64,000 nucleotides of DNA, from contig NZ_CP086322.1 of the NCBI RefSeq assembly GCF_023277745.1, positions 4,712,001 to 4,776,000 of the forward strand, written 5' to 3'. Of the stretch, positions 51,336 through 59,432 are shown piece by piece (position 1 is the first letter of the stretch; each line of letters opens with the position of its first letter). Source of the stretch: Streptomyces halobius. Lineage in GTDB: Bacteria > Actinomycetota > Actinomycetes > Streptomycetales > Streptomycetaceae. The notes under the pieces are model-generated. The model searched no databases and had not been told where the DNA came from. It was given only the letters and a program-made list of their open reading frames with translations. The position numbers and the translations under genes were made by a program.

Positions 51336-52401
51336 CCGCCCCGGCCCTGTCCCGGCCGCCCGGCATACGTACTCCCCGACCGGGGCGACGGAAACCGGGC
51401 CGACGCACTCGCCACCCGCTCCACGCCGAGGCACGCAGCGGCCCCGCCCGCTGGTCCGCACTCGCGGTGTCCCTCATCCTCCTCGTGCCACTGACGGTCA
51501 CGTCTGCCTCCTGGCAAGGAAGTTGGGGCCAGACACAGCTGCAGCTGCACACCATGGCCGTGATGCTCGGCGGTCCCCTGGCTGCCGCCGCGGGGTGCTG
51601 GCAGGGCGGCCGGGAGCGCCGGTCGCGCATGGCGGAGCTGCGTGCCGCCGGCGCCAGGGGCCCGCTCGCGCAGTTCCTGGCGGCGGCTCTGCCGGTGGTG
51701 CTCGGCGTCCTCGTCGGCACCGGTACGCCGCCTTGCCGCGACGGCGACCCGGGCGAGACGCCCGCAGAGTGAGGCACGCGGGTCTCCCGCTCGCACCGGC
51801 GTACGGCTACGCCCTCTACGCCCGCTCACACGCCCTGCCCCGCACCGTGGCCACGCTCCTCGGCACCGCGATCCTGGCCGCCCTCTGCGCACACCGGCTG
51901 AACGCCTACATCGACCCGGGCAGACGCGTACCGGTCGTGGCACTCGCGCCGATGCTCGCCGCCTCGGCCATCGGCATCAGCCTGCACCAGCACTCCACGG
52001 AGCTGGACCGGACCGCCGTACGCCCCGCATGGCCCCGGCGGCTGGCCCATCTGCTGGCGCTGACCGCCCTGGCCGCCGGCGCCCTGGCGCTCGCCGTGCC
52101 GGGGCACGCACAGGAATTCGGGGGCCCCGCGATGGTCCGCAACCTGTCGGGGGCGATGGGGGTCACGGCGGTGGCCACCGCCGTCATCGGCGCCCGGCTG
52201 AGCTGGCTGCCGACGATCGCGTACGTCAGCGCGCTGTACTGGGCGGGCGGCGGCGTCCCCGGACGAGCCGCCACCGTGTGGGCCTGGGCCATGCAACCGG
52301 GGCCACAGCCCGCGGCCTGGGCCACCGCGACGGGCCTCTTCGTCGCGGGCGGAGCACTCTACGTCGTACGCGGGGCACGGCCGGAGAGTGGGCACGGCTG
52401 A
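51332..52401 (+). pseudogene. ABC transporter permease broken by a frameshift
   Basis: The frame beginning at 51332 encodes a basic N-terminus, one or two membrane segments (LAVSLILLVPLTVTSASW, MAVMLGGPLAAAAGC) and AELRAAGARGPLAQFLAAALPVVLGVLVG, then ends at 51772 shortly after losing the hydrophobic pattern. A second frame (from GTG 51769, overlapping the stop) continues with AYGYALYARSHALPRTVATLLGTAIL and further membrane helices to 52401. Together they make one permease of about 350 residues, so a small indel near 51720-51765 split it. The partner is the truncated ATPase just upstream. Confidence 0.75.
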
Positions 52402-52770
52402 GGCCGCGGACGACATGGGGCATATGGACACATAGGAACCCCATGAGTCCGCCGGGAGACAGCCCGGCGGACGGGACGGTCCGGCCATCGGGACGGGCCG
52501 GGCCCCGCGACGGTCCGGGCCTTCCCCACGACCGGCCGCTACGGCAGCTGTCGCAGCCATCGCGGTCACGCCGCAGCCGCAGCCGCCGGCGAACAAGGCG
52601 ACTCTCCAAACCAGTTGCCCCACGCCCCGCTCACCCCATCCCAGCCCCCTGGTACCCGGTGCCGAATCCCAGGAAATCCGCTGCCATGGCCATGCGATTC
52701 GCACGGGCTATGGTGCTCCGGCAACATGTTCAGGCGCGCGTGGGCGTGCGGAGAGGGAGAGGGTCTCACG
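52402..52770. other. Intergenic region without a recognised gene
   Basis: About 370 bases between the permease remnant and the kinase gene, rich in CGGxACGGGxCCGG and CGCAGCCGCAGCC-type low complexity. The kinase promoter should lie at its right end. Confidence 0.45.
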
Positions 52771-54345
52771 GTGTCCGATCTGGGGCGTCTCGTAGCCAAC
52801 CGTTACCGGCTGGTAGAGCGGATTGGCCGCGGAGGTATGGGCACGGTGTGGCGGGCCGAGGACGAGCTGCTCGGCAGGCACGTCGCCGTGAAGAAACTGC
52901 ACGTTCCCCCACACCTCCACGACGACGAGGTGCAGCGGCTCTACGAGCGCACCCGCCGCGAGGCCCGCAGCGCCGCCCGGATCACCCATCCCAATGTGAT
53001 CGTGGTGCATGACGTCGTCGACGACGAGGGCCTGCCCTGCATCGTCATGGAGTACATCCCCTCGGTCACGCTCGGCGACGTCCTGAAGCAGAAGGGCACG
53101 CTGCCACCCGGCGAAGCGGCCCGGATCGGCCGCATCATGGCCGCCGCACTGCGCGCCGCGCACGACGCCGGGGTGCTGCACCGGGACGTCAAGCCCGCCA
53201 ATGTGCTGCTCGGGAACGACGGGCGCATCGTCCTCACGGACTTCGGGATCGCCGTGGAGTCCGGAACGCCGTCCCTGACCAAGACCGGCGAACTGGTCGG
53301 TTCGATCCAGTACGTCGCGCCCGAACGGCTGCGCAGCGGGATGGCCGAGCCCGGCCCCGCCTGCGACCTGTGGTCCCTCGGCGCGACGCTGTACCAGGCG
53401 ATCGAAGGGCGCCCCCCGTTCCACCGGGATACCGCGATCGAGACGGCCTACGCCATCGCCGCCGAGGCATACGATCCCCCGCGCAACGCCGGGGACCTGG
53501 TCCCGGTGATCGACGGTCTGCTGGTGAAGGAACCCGACCAGCGGATGGACGCCCACGAGGCCGAACGCCTCCTGGGCCGTGCGGCCGAAGCGGGGACCGC
53601 CGCCATCGAGCCGCCCACGCGGCCGGAGCGTGTGGGAGTTCCCGCGGCCCCTGCACGAGGGGGCAGCCCTGCACAAGGGGGCAGGGGCAGGCGCGGCCGC
53701 CGCGCGCTGCTGTGGTCTGTCGCGGCGGTGGTGGCCGCGGCCACCGTGACAGGCGGCGTACTGCTGTGGCCCGGGGGCGGCGCCGATCCGGCGGGCGCCC
53801 GACCGTCGAGCGACCATCCGACGAGCGCCCGTCCGTCCGAGGGCGGCGCCTCCAGCGGCCCGCCGAAGACCAGCCCATCCCCGCTGCCACCGCTTCCCGC
53901 CGGATACCGCCTCAGGAAGGCCGGCCAGGGGTTCTCCGTCCCCGTACCGGACGGCTGGACCCGCAAGAGATTGCCCAGCAGTGAACTCGCCTACATAGAC
54001 CCGTCCCGGCTGGTCGGCCTGAGGGTCAATGTCGTCGAGTTCGCGGGGTCCGATCCGCTCCGGCACTGGCACGAGACCGAAGAGGACCAGACACGTCGGG
54101 ACAACAAGGGCTATGAGCGGGTACGGATGGGCCCCACGACGTTCCGGGGACGGCCCGCGGGGTACTGGGAGTTCACCTTCCAGGGCGACGTGCGGAAGTA
54201 CCGGGCGGTGGAGTTGGCTTTCGCCGACGCCGACGGCACGCAGTATGTGGTCTACCTTTCGGCGCCGAACGCGCAATGGAACGAATACCGGCCGGTCTTC
54301 GACACCGCTATCAGGGGAATTCGTCTTCGCGATGGGTCGTCGTGA
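52771..54345 (+). CDS. Serine/threonine protein kinase (PknB-type) with extracytoplasmic domain
   Basis: The 524-residue protein has a complete Hanks kinase domain (about 9-270): GRGGMGTVW P-loop, VAVKKL Lys, the catalytic loop HRDVKPANVLL, DFG, and APERL. A Pro/Gly-rich juxtamembrane segment and one membrane helix (LLWSVAAVVAAATVTGGVLLW, about 310-330) lead to an outside domain (about 375-520) with GFSVPVPDGWTRK and RGRPAGYWEFTFQGDVRKYRAVEL. No PASTA repeats are seen. The GTG at 52771 follows GAGAGGG. Ligand and targets are unknown. Confidence 0.92.
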   Translation: MSDLGRLVANRYRLVERIGRGGMGTVWRAEDELLGRHVAVKKLHVPPHLHDDEVQRLYERTRREARSAARITHPNVIVVHDVVDDEGLPCIVMEYIPSVTLGDVLKQKGTLPPGEAARIGRIMAAALRAAHDAGVLHRDVKPANVLLGNDGRIVLTDFGIAVESGTPSLTKTGELVGSIQYVAPERLRSGMAEPGPACDLWSLGATLYQAIEGRPPFHRDTAIETAYAIAAEAYDPPRNAGDLVPVIDGLLVKEPDQRMDAHEAERLLGRAAEAGTAAIEPPTRPERVGVPAAPARGGSPAQGGRGRRGRRALLWSVAAVVAAATVTGGVLLWPGGGADPAGARPSSDHPTSARPSEGGASSGPPKTSPSPLPPLPAGYRLRKAGQGFSVPVPDGWTRKRLPSSELAYIDPSRLVGLRVNVVEFAGSDPLRHWHETEEDQTRRDNKGYERVRMGPTTFRGRPAGYWEFTFQGDVRKYRAVELAFADADGTQYVVYLSAPNAQWNEYRPVFDTAIRGIRLRDGSS

Positions 54346-54471
54346 TGCACCGTCGTAAATGAGCTCACGTGAGTCGTCGCGAAGAGGCTCACGTGAAGGG
54401 GCTCCGTGCGTGGGCCCCGTAAAAGGGCTGTCCGTAAAGGGGCTCCGAGGGTATGCGAGCCGTTGGCGCGA

Positions 54472-55245
54472 TCAGCAGTCGCCGCGGCAGGAACCCGACG
54501 CGGGCTTGGTGGCGCGGACGATGGCGGAGTGCATTCCGTCGGCGACAGCGTGGGTCGGGGTGATCTCGATACCGGTGAAACCGGCGGCTTCCAGGCCCTT
54601 GCGGTATTCGGTGAAGGAAAGCGCGCCCGCGATACAGCCGACGTAATCACCGCGCTCGGCACGCTGGGCGGGCGCCAGTTCATCATCGGCGACGACATCC
54701 GAAACGCCGATGCGTCCACCGGGATCCAGAACGCGGAAGGTCTCGGCGAAAACGGCTGCCTTGTCCGTCGACAGATTGATGACGCAGTTGGAAATGACGA
54801 CGTCGATGCTGTTCGCGGGCAGGGGGATGGCTTCGATCGCGCCCTTGAGGAACTCGACGTTGGCGACGCCGGCCTTCCGGGCGTTGGCCAGGGCGAGGGC
54901 CAGCATCTCCTCGGTCATGTCCAGGCCGTACGCCTTGCCGGTCGGGCCGACGCGACGGGCGGAGAGCAGGACGTCGATGCCGCCGCCGGAGCCGAGGTCC
55001 AGTACGCGCTCACCCTCGTGGAGATCGGCCACCGCGGTGGGGTTGCCGCAGCCGAGCGAGGCGGCGACGGCCTCGGTGGGCAGCTCGTCGCGCTCGGTGG
55101 CGGTATAGAGCGTGGCACCGAAGTTCTCGTCGACCTCGACGGCCTGCGGCCCGCAGCATGCGGTGCCACCCTCGGTGACCTGGACGGCGGCGGCCGCGTA
55201 ACGCCGACGGACGGATTCCCGCAATGCGGTGGACTGCTCACTCAT
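54472..55245 (-). CDS. arsM: Arsenite S-adenosylmethionine methyltransferase
   Basis: The 257-residue protein has the ArsM SAM loop LDLGSGGGIDVLLSARRVG (82-100) and Cys66, Cys154 and Cys204 (LGCGNP, ISNCVINLS, YVGCIAG) at the positions of the three As(III)-binding cysteines; further Cys pairs occur at 30-31 (TACCGP) and the C-terminus (SCRGDC), as in many bacterial ArsM. It methylates arsenite to volatile or less toxic species. It stands alone without arsB/arsC, 76 bases downstream of an inverted repeat likely to be its operator. Confidence 0.93.
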   Translation of the reverse strand: MSEQSTALRESVRRRYAAAAVQVTEGGTACCGPQAVEVDENFGATLYTATERDELPTEAVAASLGCGNPTAVADLHEGERVLDLGSGGGIDVLLSARRVGPTGKAYGLDMTEEMLALALANARKAGVANVEFLKGAIEAIPLPANSIDVVISNCVINLSTDKAAVFAETFRVLDPGGRIGVSDVVADDELAPAQRAERGDYVGCIAGALSFTEYRKGLEAAGFTGIEITPTHAVADGMHSAIVRATKPASGSCRGDC

Positions 55246-55320
55246 GGCCCGCTCCTCGATTGACCTGCAACTGACCGGCGGGCCGTCGACGCCTGCCTCG
55301 ACGCACCCACGTCACGTACC

Positions 55321-55346
55321 CACATCGACCTAGCTGTATCGATGTG
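55321..55346 (-). promoter_or_regulatory. Inverted repeat upstream of arsM
   Basis: CACATCGA (55321-55328) and TCGATGTG (55339-55346) are exact inverted copies around a ten-base centre, 76 bases before the arsM start. On the minus strand a TTGATT hexamer precedes it and TAGGTC lies within it, so the dyad overlaps a probable -10 region, as expected for an ArsR-type operator. No arsR gene is in the window. Confidence 0.6.
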
Positions 55347-55381
55347 CTTGGAATCAAGAGTGGGCCCTGTATCGAGAAACG

Positions 55382-55615
55382 TCAACATAGGCGAACGCCG
55401 AAATAAGGTTCCGGGACCCGGTGGATGTTGTCCGCCCGGGTGCCCTCGGAGTCCTGAGTGACGTTGAAGAGCACTCTCTCGCCCTTGATCAGCCTGCGGT
55501 CCCGGTTGCCCTGGATCGCCGAGCGGTACGCGACGACCTCGCGCCCCGCGTCGTCCTGGGTGATGACACCGACCCCCCGTCCGGGATCGAACCACTTCAC
55601 TATGCCGCTGGGCAC
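55382..55615 (-). CDS. Divergent cold-shock domain protein
   Basis: The 77-residue protein has the cold-shock layout beginning PSGIVKWFDPGRGVGVITQDD, with SAIQGNRDRRLIKGERVLFNV and an end ADNIHRV. The nucleic-acid-binding aromatic residues are changed: RNP1, normally KGFGFI, reads RGVGVI, and RNP2, normally VFVHF, reads VVAYR. Binding may be weak or altered. The GTG at 55613-55615 has GGGGGTG about seven bases upstream. Its stop lies close to the arsM promoter region. Confidence 0.82.
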   Translation of the reverse strand: MPSGIVKWFDPGRGVGVITQDDAGREVVAYRSAIQGNRDRRLIKGERVLFNVTQDSEGTRADNIHRVPEPYFGVRLC

Positions 55616-55739
55616 GGCAATCACCCCCGTGATTGTTGAATACAGCACCAGAAGCACAGCGTGCGGCCGCCCTCCCCCGACGACAAGGGTGTGCGACCCG
55701 GCGTGCGATGTGTGCCCCCCGCGCGTCATTCCGCCTACG

Positions 55740-55990
55740 CGCCGCTCCGGCCGCATTGCGGGCGACGCCGAAGATCCGGGCGCGGCAGGGGTGCGTGCGG
55801 TGTTCATGCTCGTCGAACCCGACCAGGGCGGACTGCGCCAGATCGCGGCCCTGGTGGACGAGGGCCGGCTGCGTGTCGAGATCGCGGCGGCCTTCCCGAT
55901 GGAGGACGCCGCGGGGGCGCATGCGCTCGGCGAGACGGGGCGGACCACGGGGAAGATCGTTCTCACCATGGTTCCGGGAGCCGCGCCCCG
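55740..55990 (+). pseudogene. Zinc-type alcohol dehydrogenase/quinone oxidoreductase, C-terminal relic
   Basis: The plus-strand frame contains FMLVEPDQGGLRQIAALVDEG, RLRVEIAAAFPMEDAAGAHALGE and TGRTTGKIVLTMV in succession, matching the last 70 residues of NADP-dependent oxidoreductases of the MDR family, in which the AxxLGETGRTxGKIVL end is standard. There is no upstream catalytic or Rossmann part, so only the 3' end of a former gene remains. It overlaps the 3' end of the convergent ABC transporter gene. Confidence 0.7.
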
Positions 55991-58257
55991 GATTCCGTGG
56001 CCCCGGGAGCCACAGCCCCGGATTCCGTGGAACCGGGCACCGTCGACCCGGATTCCGTGGAGCCGAGGTAGGGCGCTCCCTCACCCCACCGGCCGCCCGA
56101 CGACGGACCGGCGCGGGCAGGAGGCCGACCGGCGCCGTTCCGGGCCTGCGGCCGGGCCTCGAAGAGCGAGGCGTAAAGGCCGCTCCGCTGGAGGAGTTCG
56201 GTGTGGGTGCCCGACTGGACCAGGCGTCCGTCGTCCAGGACCAGAATGCGGTCGGCGTCGGCGGCCAGGTCCAGGTGGTGGGTGATCACGAGGGTCGTAC
56301 GGCCTTCGGCCAGGCGGCGGAGGGGGGCGAGGATGCGCTGCGCGGCCAGCGCGTCCAGGCCGGTCGTGGGCTCGTCGAGGACGAGGACGGGCGCGTCGCG
56401 GAGCATCGCGCGGGCGATGGCGATGCGCTGGAGCTGGCCTCCGGAGAGACGGGAGGTTCCCGGGGCGATCTCGGTGTCATAACCGTCCGGGAGGGCGGAG
56501 ACGAACCCATGGGCGTCGGCCGCCCGCGCGGCCCGCACCACGTCGTCATGGGTGACGTTGTCCCGTCCGTCATGGGTGGCGTTGTCCCGTCCGCAGGCGA
56601 TGTTCTGCTCGATCGAGTCGTGCAGGACGAGGACCTCTTGCGGCAGCAGCGTGATGTTGCGGCGGATCTGGGCGAGCGGCAGGCGGTCCAGGGGGATGCC
56701 GTCCAACCGGATACTGCCGGCGTCCGGATCGTAGAACCGCAGCAGCAGCGCGGCCAGGGTCGATTTGCCCGCGCCGCTCGGGCCGGTGATGACCAGCAGT
56801 TCCCCGGGGCCCGCGGCGAAGGAGAGGTCGTGGACGGCTTCGTGGCGGCTGCCGGGGTAGTGGAAGGTGACGCGCTGCGCCTCCACCTCGCCCACGGCGC
56901 GCCGCGGGGCCGTGGACATCAGGGAAGCGGCCGGCGGGATGGTCGTGGACGGCTTGGCACCGGACGTCGGGGAATCGGCCGCCGGGCTGGTCGTAGACGA
57001 CTCCGACGCCGACGTCAGGGAATCGGCCGGGTCGGTGACGGACGGCTTGGCGTCGAGGATCTCCAGCAGCCGCTCGGCTCCGGCGGTCGCGGCGACGGCC
57101 GTCAGACCGAGCTGGCCGAGGTTGCGGATCGGCGGGAAGAGATAGCCGATGAAGGCGGCGAAGGCGAGCAGTTGCCCGAGCGTCATCCGCCCGGCGGAGA
57201 TCTCCCATGCGCCCATCCCGATGATCACCAGGACGCAGACCGTCTCCAGGACCTCCACCAGTTCCTCGTAGAACTGATTGAGACGGGCGCTGCGCACCGA
57301 TGCCCGCAGCCAGGTGCGCGCCTCGCGCTGGAGCCGCTGCTCCTCGTCGCGCTGCCGGTTGTACGCCTGGGTGAGGACGACGTTGACCAGCCCCTCCTCG
57401 ACCACCGAGGTGACGGCGCCGTCGGCCTTGCGTGCTCGCCGGGAGACTTCCTTCAGACGGCCGGTGAAGCTGCGCGTGGCGACGTAGAACAGCGGGGCCA
57501 GGAAGAAGGTGACCAACGCCAGGTCCCAGCGCAGCCAGAGGGCTGCGGCCGCGTAGAAGAGGGCGCTGAAGACCGCCGCGGACGCCTCGACGACGCCGGA
57601 GATCACCAGCTCCTCGATGGCGTCCACGTCACCGGTCATCCGCTCCAGCAGGTCACCGTGGCGATTGCGCTGGTAGAAGTGCGGCGGCAGGGTCTGGAGA
57701 TGGGAGAAGAGACGGGCCCGGAGCCGCATCACAAAGCGTTCGGCGGTCCAGGCGGCGAGCGAGTTGCCCAGGTAGCCCGCCACCGCGCCCGCGACGGCCA
57801 CCGCGAGCCATTTGCCGGCCGGTGACCAGAAGGCGCTGACGGAGCCCTTCTGCAGGGCGTTGTCGGTCAGTTGGGCGAAGAGCAGGATGGCCACGGTCTC
57901 CGCGAGCGCGGCCAGGATGGCGAGCAGCAGAACCAGGATGAGCCAGCGCCGGTCGCCTTTGGTCAGCGGCCAGAAACGCCGGAACGCCTCTTTGAGGGCG
58001 ACGCGCCTGGTGAGGATCGGGGCATCCGCCGCCGCACCGGGCAACGCAGCGAACACACCGGCCTCGGGCGCCGTACCGTCTTCGCCGCCCATACGAGCAC
58101 CGGCATCGCCGTCCAGACGGGCTTCCCTACCGGTACCAGCTTGCATGGCGGCCTCCCGGTCCGGTAGCGCCGCGGCCCGCGGACCGGCCACTGGGGGTGG
58201 CGCTTCGAAAGGCGCCTCACCGGGCGCTGAACGTCGGCGCAAGCCGCGCGGCTGCAT
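55963..58257 (-). CDS. ABC transporter, fused permease and ATP-binding domains
   Basis: The 764-residue protein is a half-size type IV (MsbA/LmrA-like) exporter: a Pro/Ala-rich N-terminal extension, six membrane helices (about 105-370), a low-complexity Ser/Thr/Asp linker (about 400-450) and a nucleotide-binding domain with GPSGAGKSTLA, LLPQEVLVLHDS Q-loop, RLSGGQLQRIAIARA, VLVLDEPTTGLD and VITHH. In the ATPase domain an eight-residue unit (GRDNATHD/GRDNVTHD) is duplicated from a 24-base tandem duplication at 56545-56592. Substrate is unknown. The C-terminal tail is a repeat encoded by the 30-base array. Confidence 0.9.
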   Translation of the reverse strand: MQPRGLRRRSAPGEAPFEAPPPVAGPRAAALPDREAAMQAGTGREARLDGDAGARMGGEDGTAPEAGVFAALPGAAADAPILTRRVALKEAFRRFWPLTKGDRRWLILVLLLAILAALAETVAILLFAQLTDNALQKGSVSAFWSPAGKWLAVAVAGAVAGYLGNSLAAWTAERFVMRLRARLFSHLQTLPPHFYQRNRHGDLLERMTGDVDAIEELVISGVVEASAAVFSALFYAAAALWLRWDLALVTFFLAPLFYVATRSFTGRLKEVSRRARKADGAVTSVVEEGLVNVVLTQAYNRQRDEEQRLQREARTWLRASVRSARLNQFYEELVEVLETVCVLVIIGMGAWEISAGRMTLGQLLAFAAFIGYLFPPIRNLGQLGLTAVAATAGAERLLEILDAKPSVTDPADSLTSASESSTTSPAADSPTSGAKPSTTIPPAASLMSTAPRRAVGEVEAQRVTFHYPGSRHEAVHDLSFAAGPGELLVITGPSGAGKSTLAALLLRFYDPDAGSIRLDGIPLDRLPLAQIRRNITLLPQEVLVLHDSIEQNIACGRDNATHDGRDNVTHDDVVRAARAADAHGFVSALPDGYDTEIAPGTSRLSGGQLQRIAIARAMLRDAPVLVLDEPTTGLDALAAQRILAPLRRLAEGRTTLVITHHLDLAADADRILVLDDGRLVQSGTHTELLQRSGLYASLFEARPQARNGAGRPPARAGPSSGGRWGEGAPYLGSTESGSTVPGSTESGAVAPGATESGARLPEPW
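55974..56063. repeat. Three 30-base tandem repeats at the end of the ABC transporter gene
   Basis: The core CCCGGATTCCGTGG recurs with an exact 30-base period (GATTCCGTGG at 55991, 56021 and 56051). Read on the minus strand it gives three GSTESG-type ten-residue repeats in the C-terminal tail of the ABC transporter, so the repeat preserves the frame. Confidence 0.85.
56545..56592. repeat. 24-base in-frame tandem duplication inside the ABC transporter gene
   Basis: Two copies of a 24-base unit differing at one base (GTCATGGGTGACGTTG... and GTCATGGGTGGCGTTG...) lie in direct succession, giving an eight-residue insertion after the Q-loop region. One mismatch implies a recent event. Confidence 0.85.
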
Positions 58258-58431
58258 GATCGCTATGGTCGCTGTGTAGCAGCCGGATGCGATGTCACGG
58301 TCGGATGCACGGGCAGTTGACCGGCACTGCCCAACGGACAGGCCCCGGCACTTGCCCCAGGGGCACGGGCCGCACAGCCCCGGAGACAGACCCGCGCGGG
58401 GCGCGGGCCGGCCTCGTATCCAGGGCTCGAT

Positions 58432-58581
58432 TCACATGCGGACGCAGATCCGATGCCTGCGGCTGCCGTGGAAGCGGCGACGGTGACGCTTGTGGTGGCC
58501 GCCGTGTCCGCGGCCGCCACACCAGTCGTCGCGTCCGTGGCCACGCGTACGCCTACGAGGGAAGACTTTGCTGAAGCTCAT
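58432..58581 (-). CDS. Small His/Arg-rich protein
   Basis: A 49-residue, very basic peptide (SFSKVFPRRRTRGHGRDDW, then GRGHGGHHKRHRRRFHGSRRHR) with two Cys. The AGGAGGAG ribosome site ideally placed before the ATG at 58579-58581 supports translation. The His/Gly/Arg composition suggests metal or nucleic-acid binding, but no family was recognised. An AT-rich stretch lies upstream. Confidence 0.5.
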   Translation of the reverse strand: MSFSKVFPRRRTRGHGRDDWCGGRGHGGHHKRHRRRFHGSRRHRICVRM

Positions 58582-58659
58582 CTTCTCCTCCTCTGACTTG
58601 TTCGGCTTGGCCGCCGCCTCATGCCCTAGCGGCGACAACTCCGAGGCTACGACGCCTAC

Positions 58660-58760
58660 ATAGCACCAACAAGGTGTTTTAGGTGAAAATTCATCCAATA
58701 CATACATTTAATACTTTTGTAGAATTTCGATCTTCGCCTTCGTCAATTGATCTCGACCGC
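58660..58760. promoter_or_regulatory. AT-rich island upstream of the His/Arg-rich gene
   Basis: About 100 bases with runs such as TTTTAGGTGAAAATTCATCC and ATACATACATTTAATACTTTTG are far below the local GC content. On the minus strand TTGACG (near 58742) is followed about 18 bases later by TA-rich hexamers, compatible with a promoter for the small gene. The rest of the gap 58582-58926 holds no recognised gene. Confidence 0.4.
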
Positions 58761-58926
58761 CAGGGCGAACACGACCGCCGGTGGCGAACATGCTCGCCAC
58801 CGGCGGCTCCCGGCGGGGCGCCCGCAGCCACCCACAGAGCCCGCTCGGAGCCCACCCGGACACTCACCACCCTCGGATCAGCCACCCATCAGCCGCCGGC
58901 ACCCGCCACGCAGCCACCGGACGAGC

Positions 58927-59211
58927 TCACCATCGCCCAACTCCGGTACGCACGGGAGCTGTTGAGGCTCCCGCCACCGCAGTCCGGCCCGCGGTGCCGG
59001 CGAGCACTTCCAGGCGGTTCGCTTTGCGGTCCCAGTCCTGGCCGGCGTCCTCGATCACATTCGCCACCAGGGCGACGACCGCGGTGTCGAGTGAGCCTCG
59101 GGACCAGGCCGTCTCCAGGCGTCGCCGGACCTGGCCGAGCGCTACGTCGTCGAGTTCGGGGGCAAGACGGGGACGGTTGTCTCGGCGGCTGCGGCGTCTG
59201 AACGCGGGCAT
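58927..59211 (-). pseudogene. N-terminal fragment of a conserved hypothetical protein
   Basis: The frame begins PAFRRRSRRDNRPRLAPELDDVALGQVRRRLETAW and continues SRGSLDTAVVALVANVIEDAGQDWDRKANRLEVLAG, which reads as the well-ordered N-terminus of a larger Streptomyces hypothetical protein of about 250-300 residues. After about residue 75 the sequence turns into unrelated TAGRTAVAGASTAPVRTG and stops. No RBS-supported continuation is present, so it is probably a truncated remnant. The function is unknown. Confidence 0.5.
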
Positions 59212-59345
59212 GGGTGGGTGCTTTCCGTACGGGTGGGGGAAGGGGAATGAGGGGTGGGGTGGCCCCCGGGGTGGGTGCGTAACCACCGGGGGTGGGGGTG
59301 CGTTGGGTGGGGGTGCGTTGGCCACCGGGACAGATGGGTGTTGGG
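59212..59345 (+). other. G-rich tract with repeated GGGTGGGG runs
   Basis: About 130 bases on the plus strand are dominated by runs of three to five G separated by one to four bases, including a direct repeat GTGGGGGTGCGTTGG at 59291-59320. Several overlapping G-quadruplex-type patterns are present. The sequence lies upstream of the truncated gene and downstream of the permease relic. Confidence 0.6.
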
Positions 59346-59432
59346 GGCACGCGCGGGGCGGCGGTGTGCCGTCCACACCGCCGCCCCTGCAGCCGTCTTC
59401 GGCCGTGGCTGCAGCCGTTCTTCGGCCGTGCC

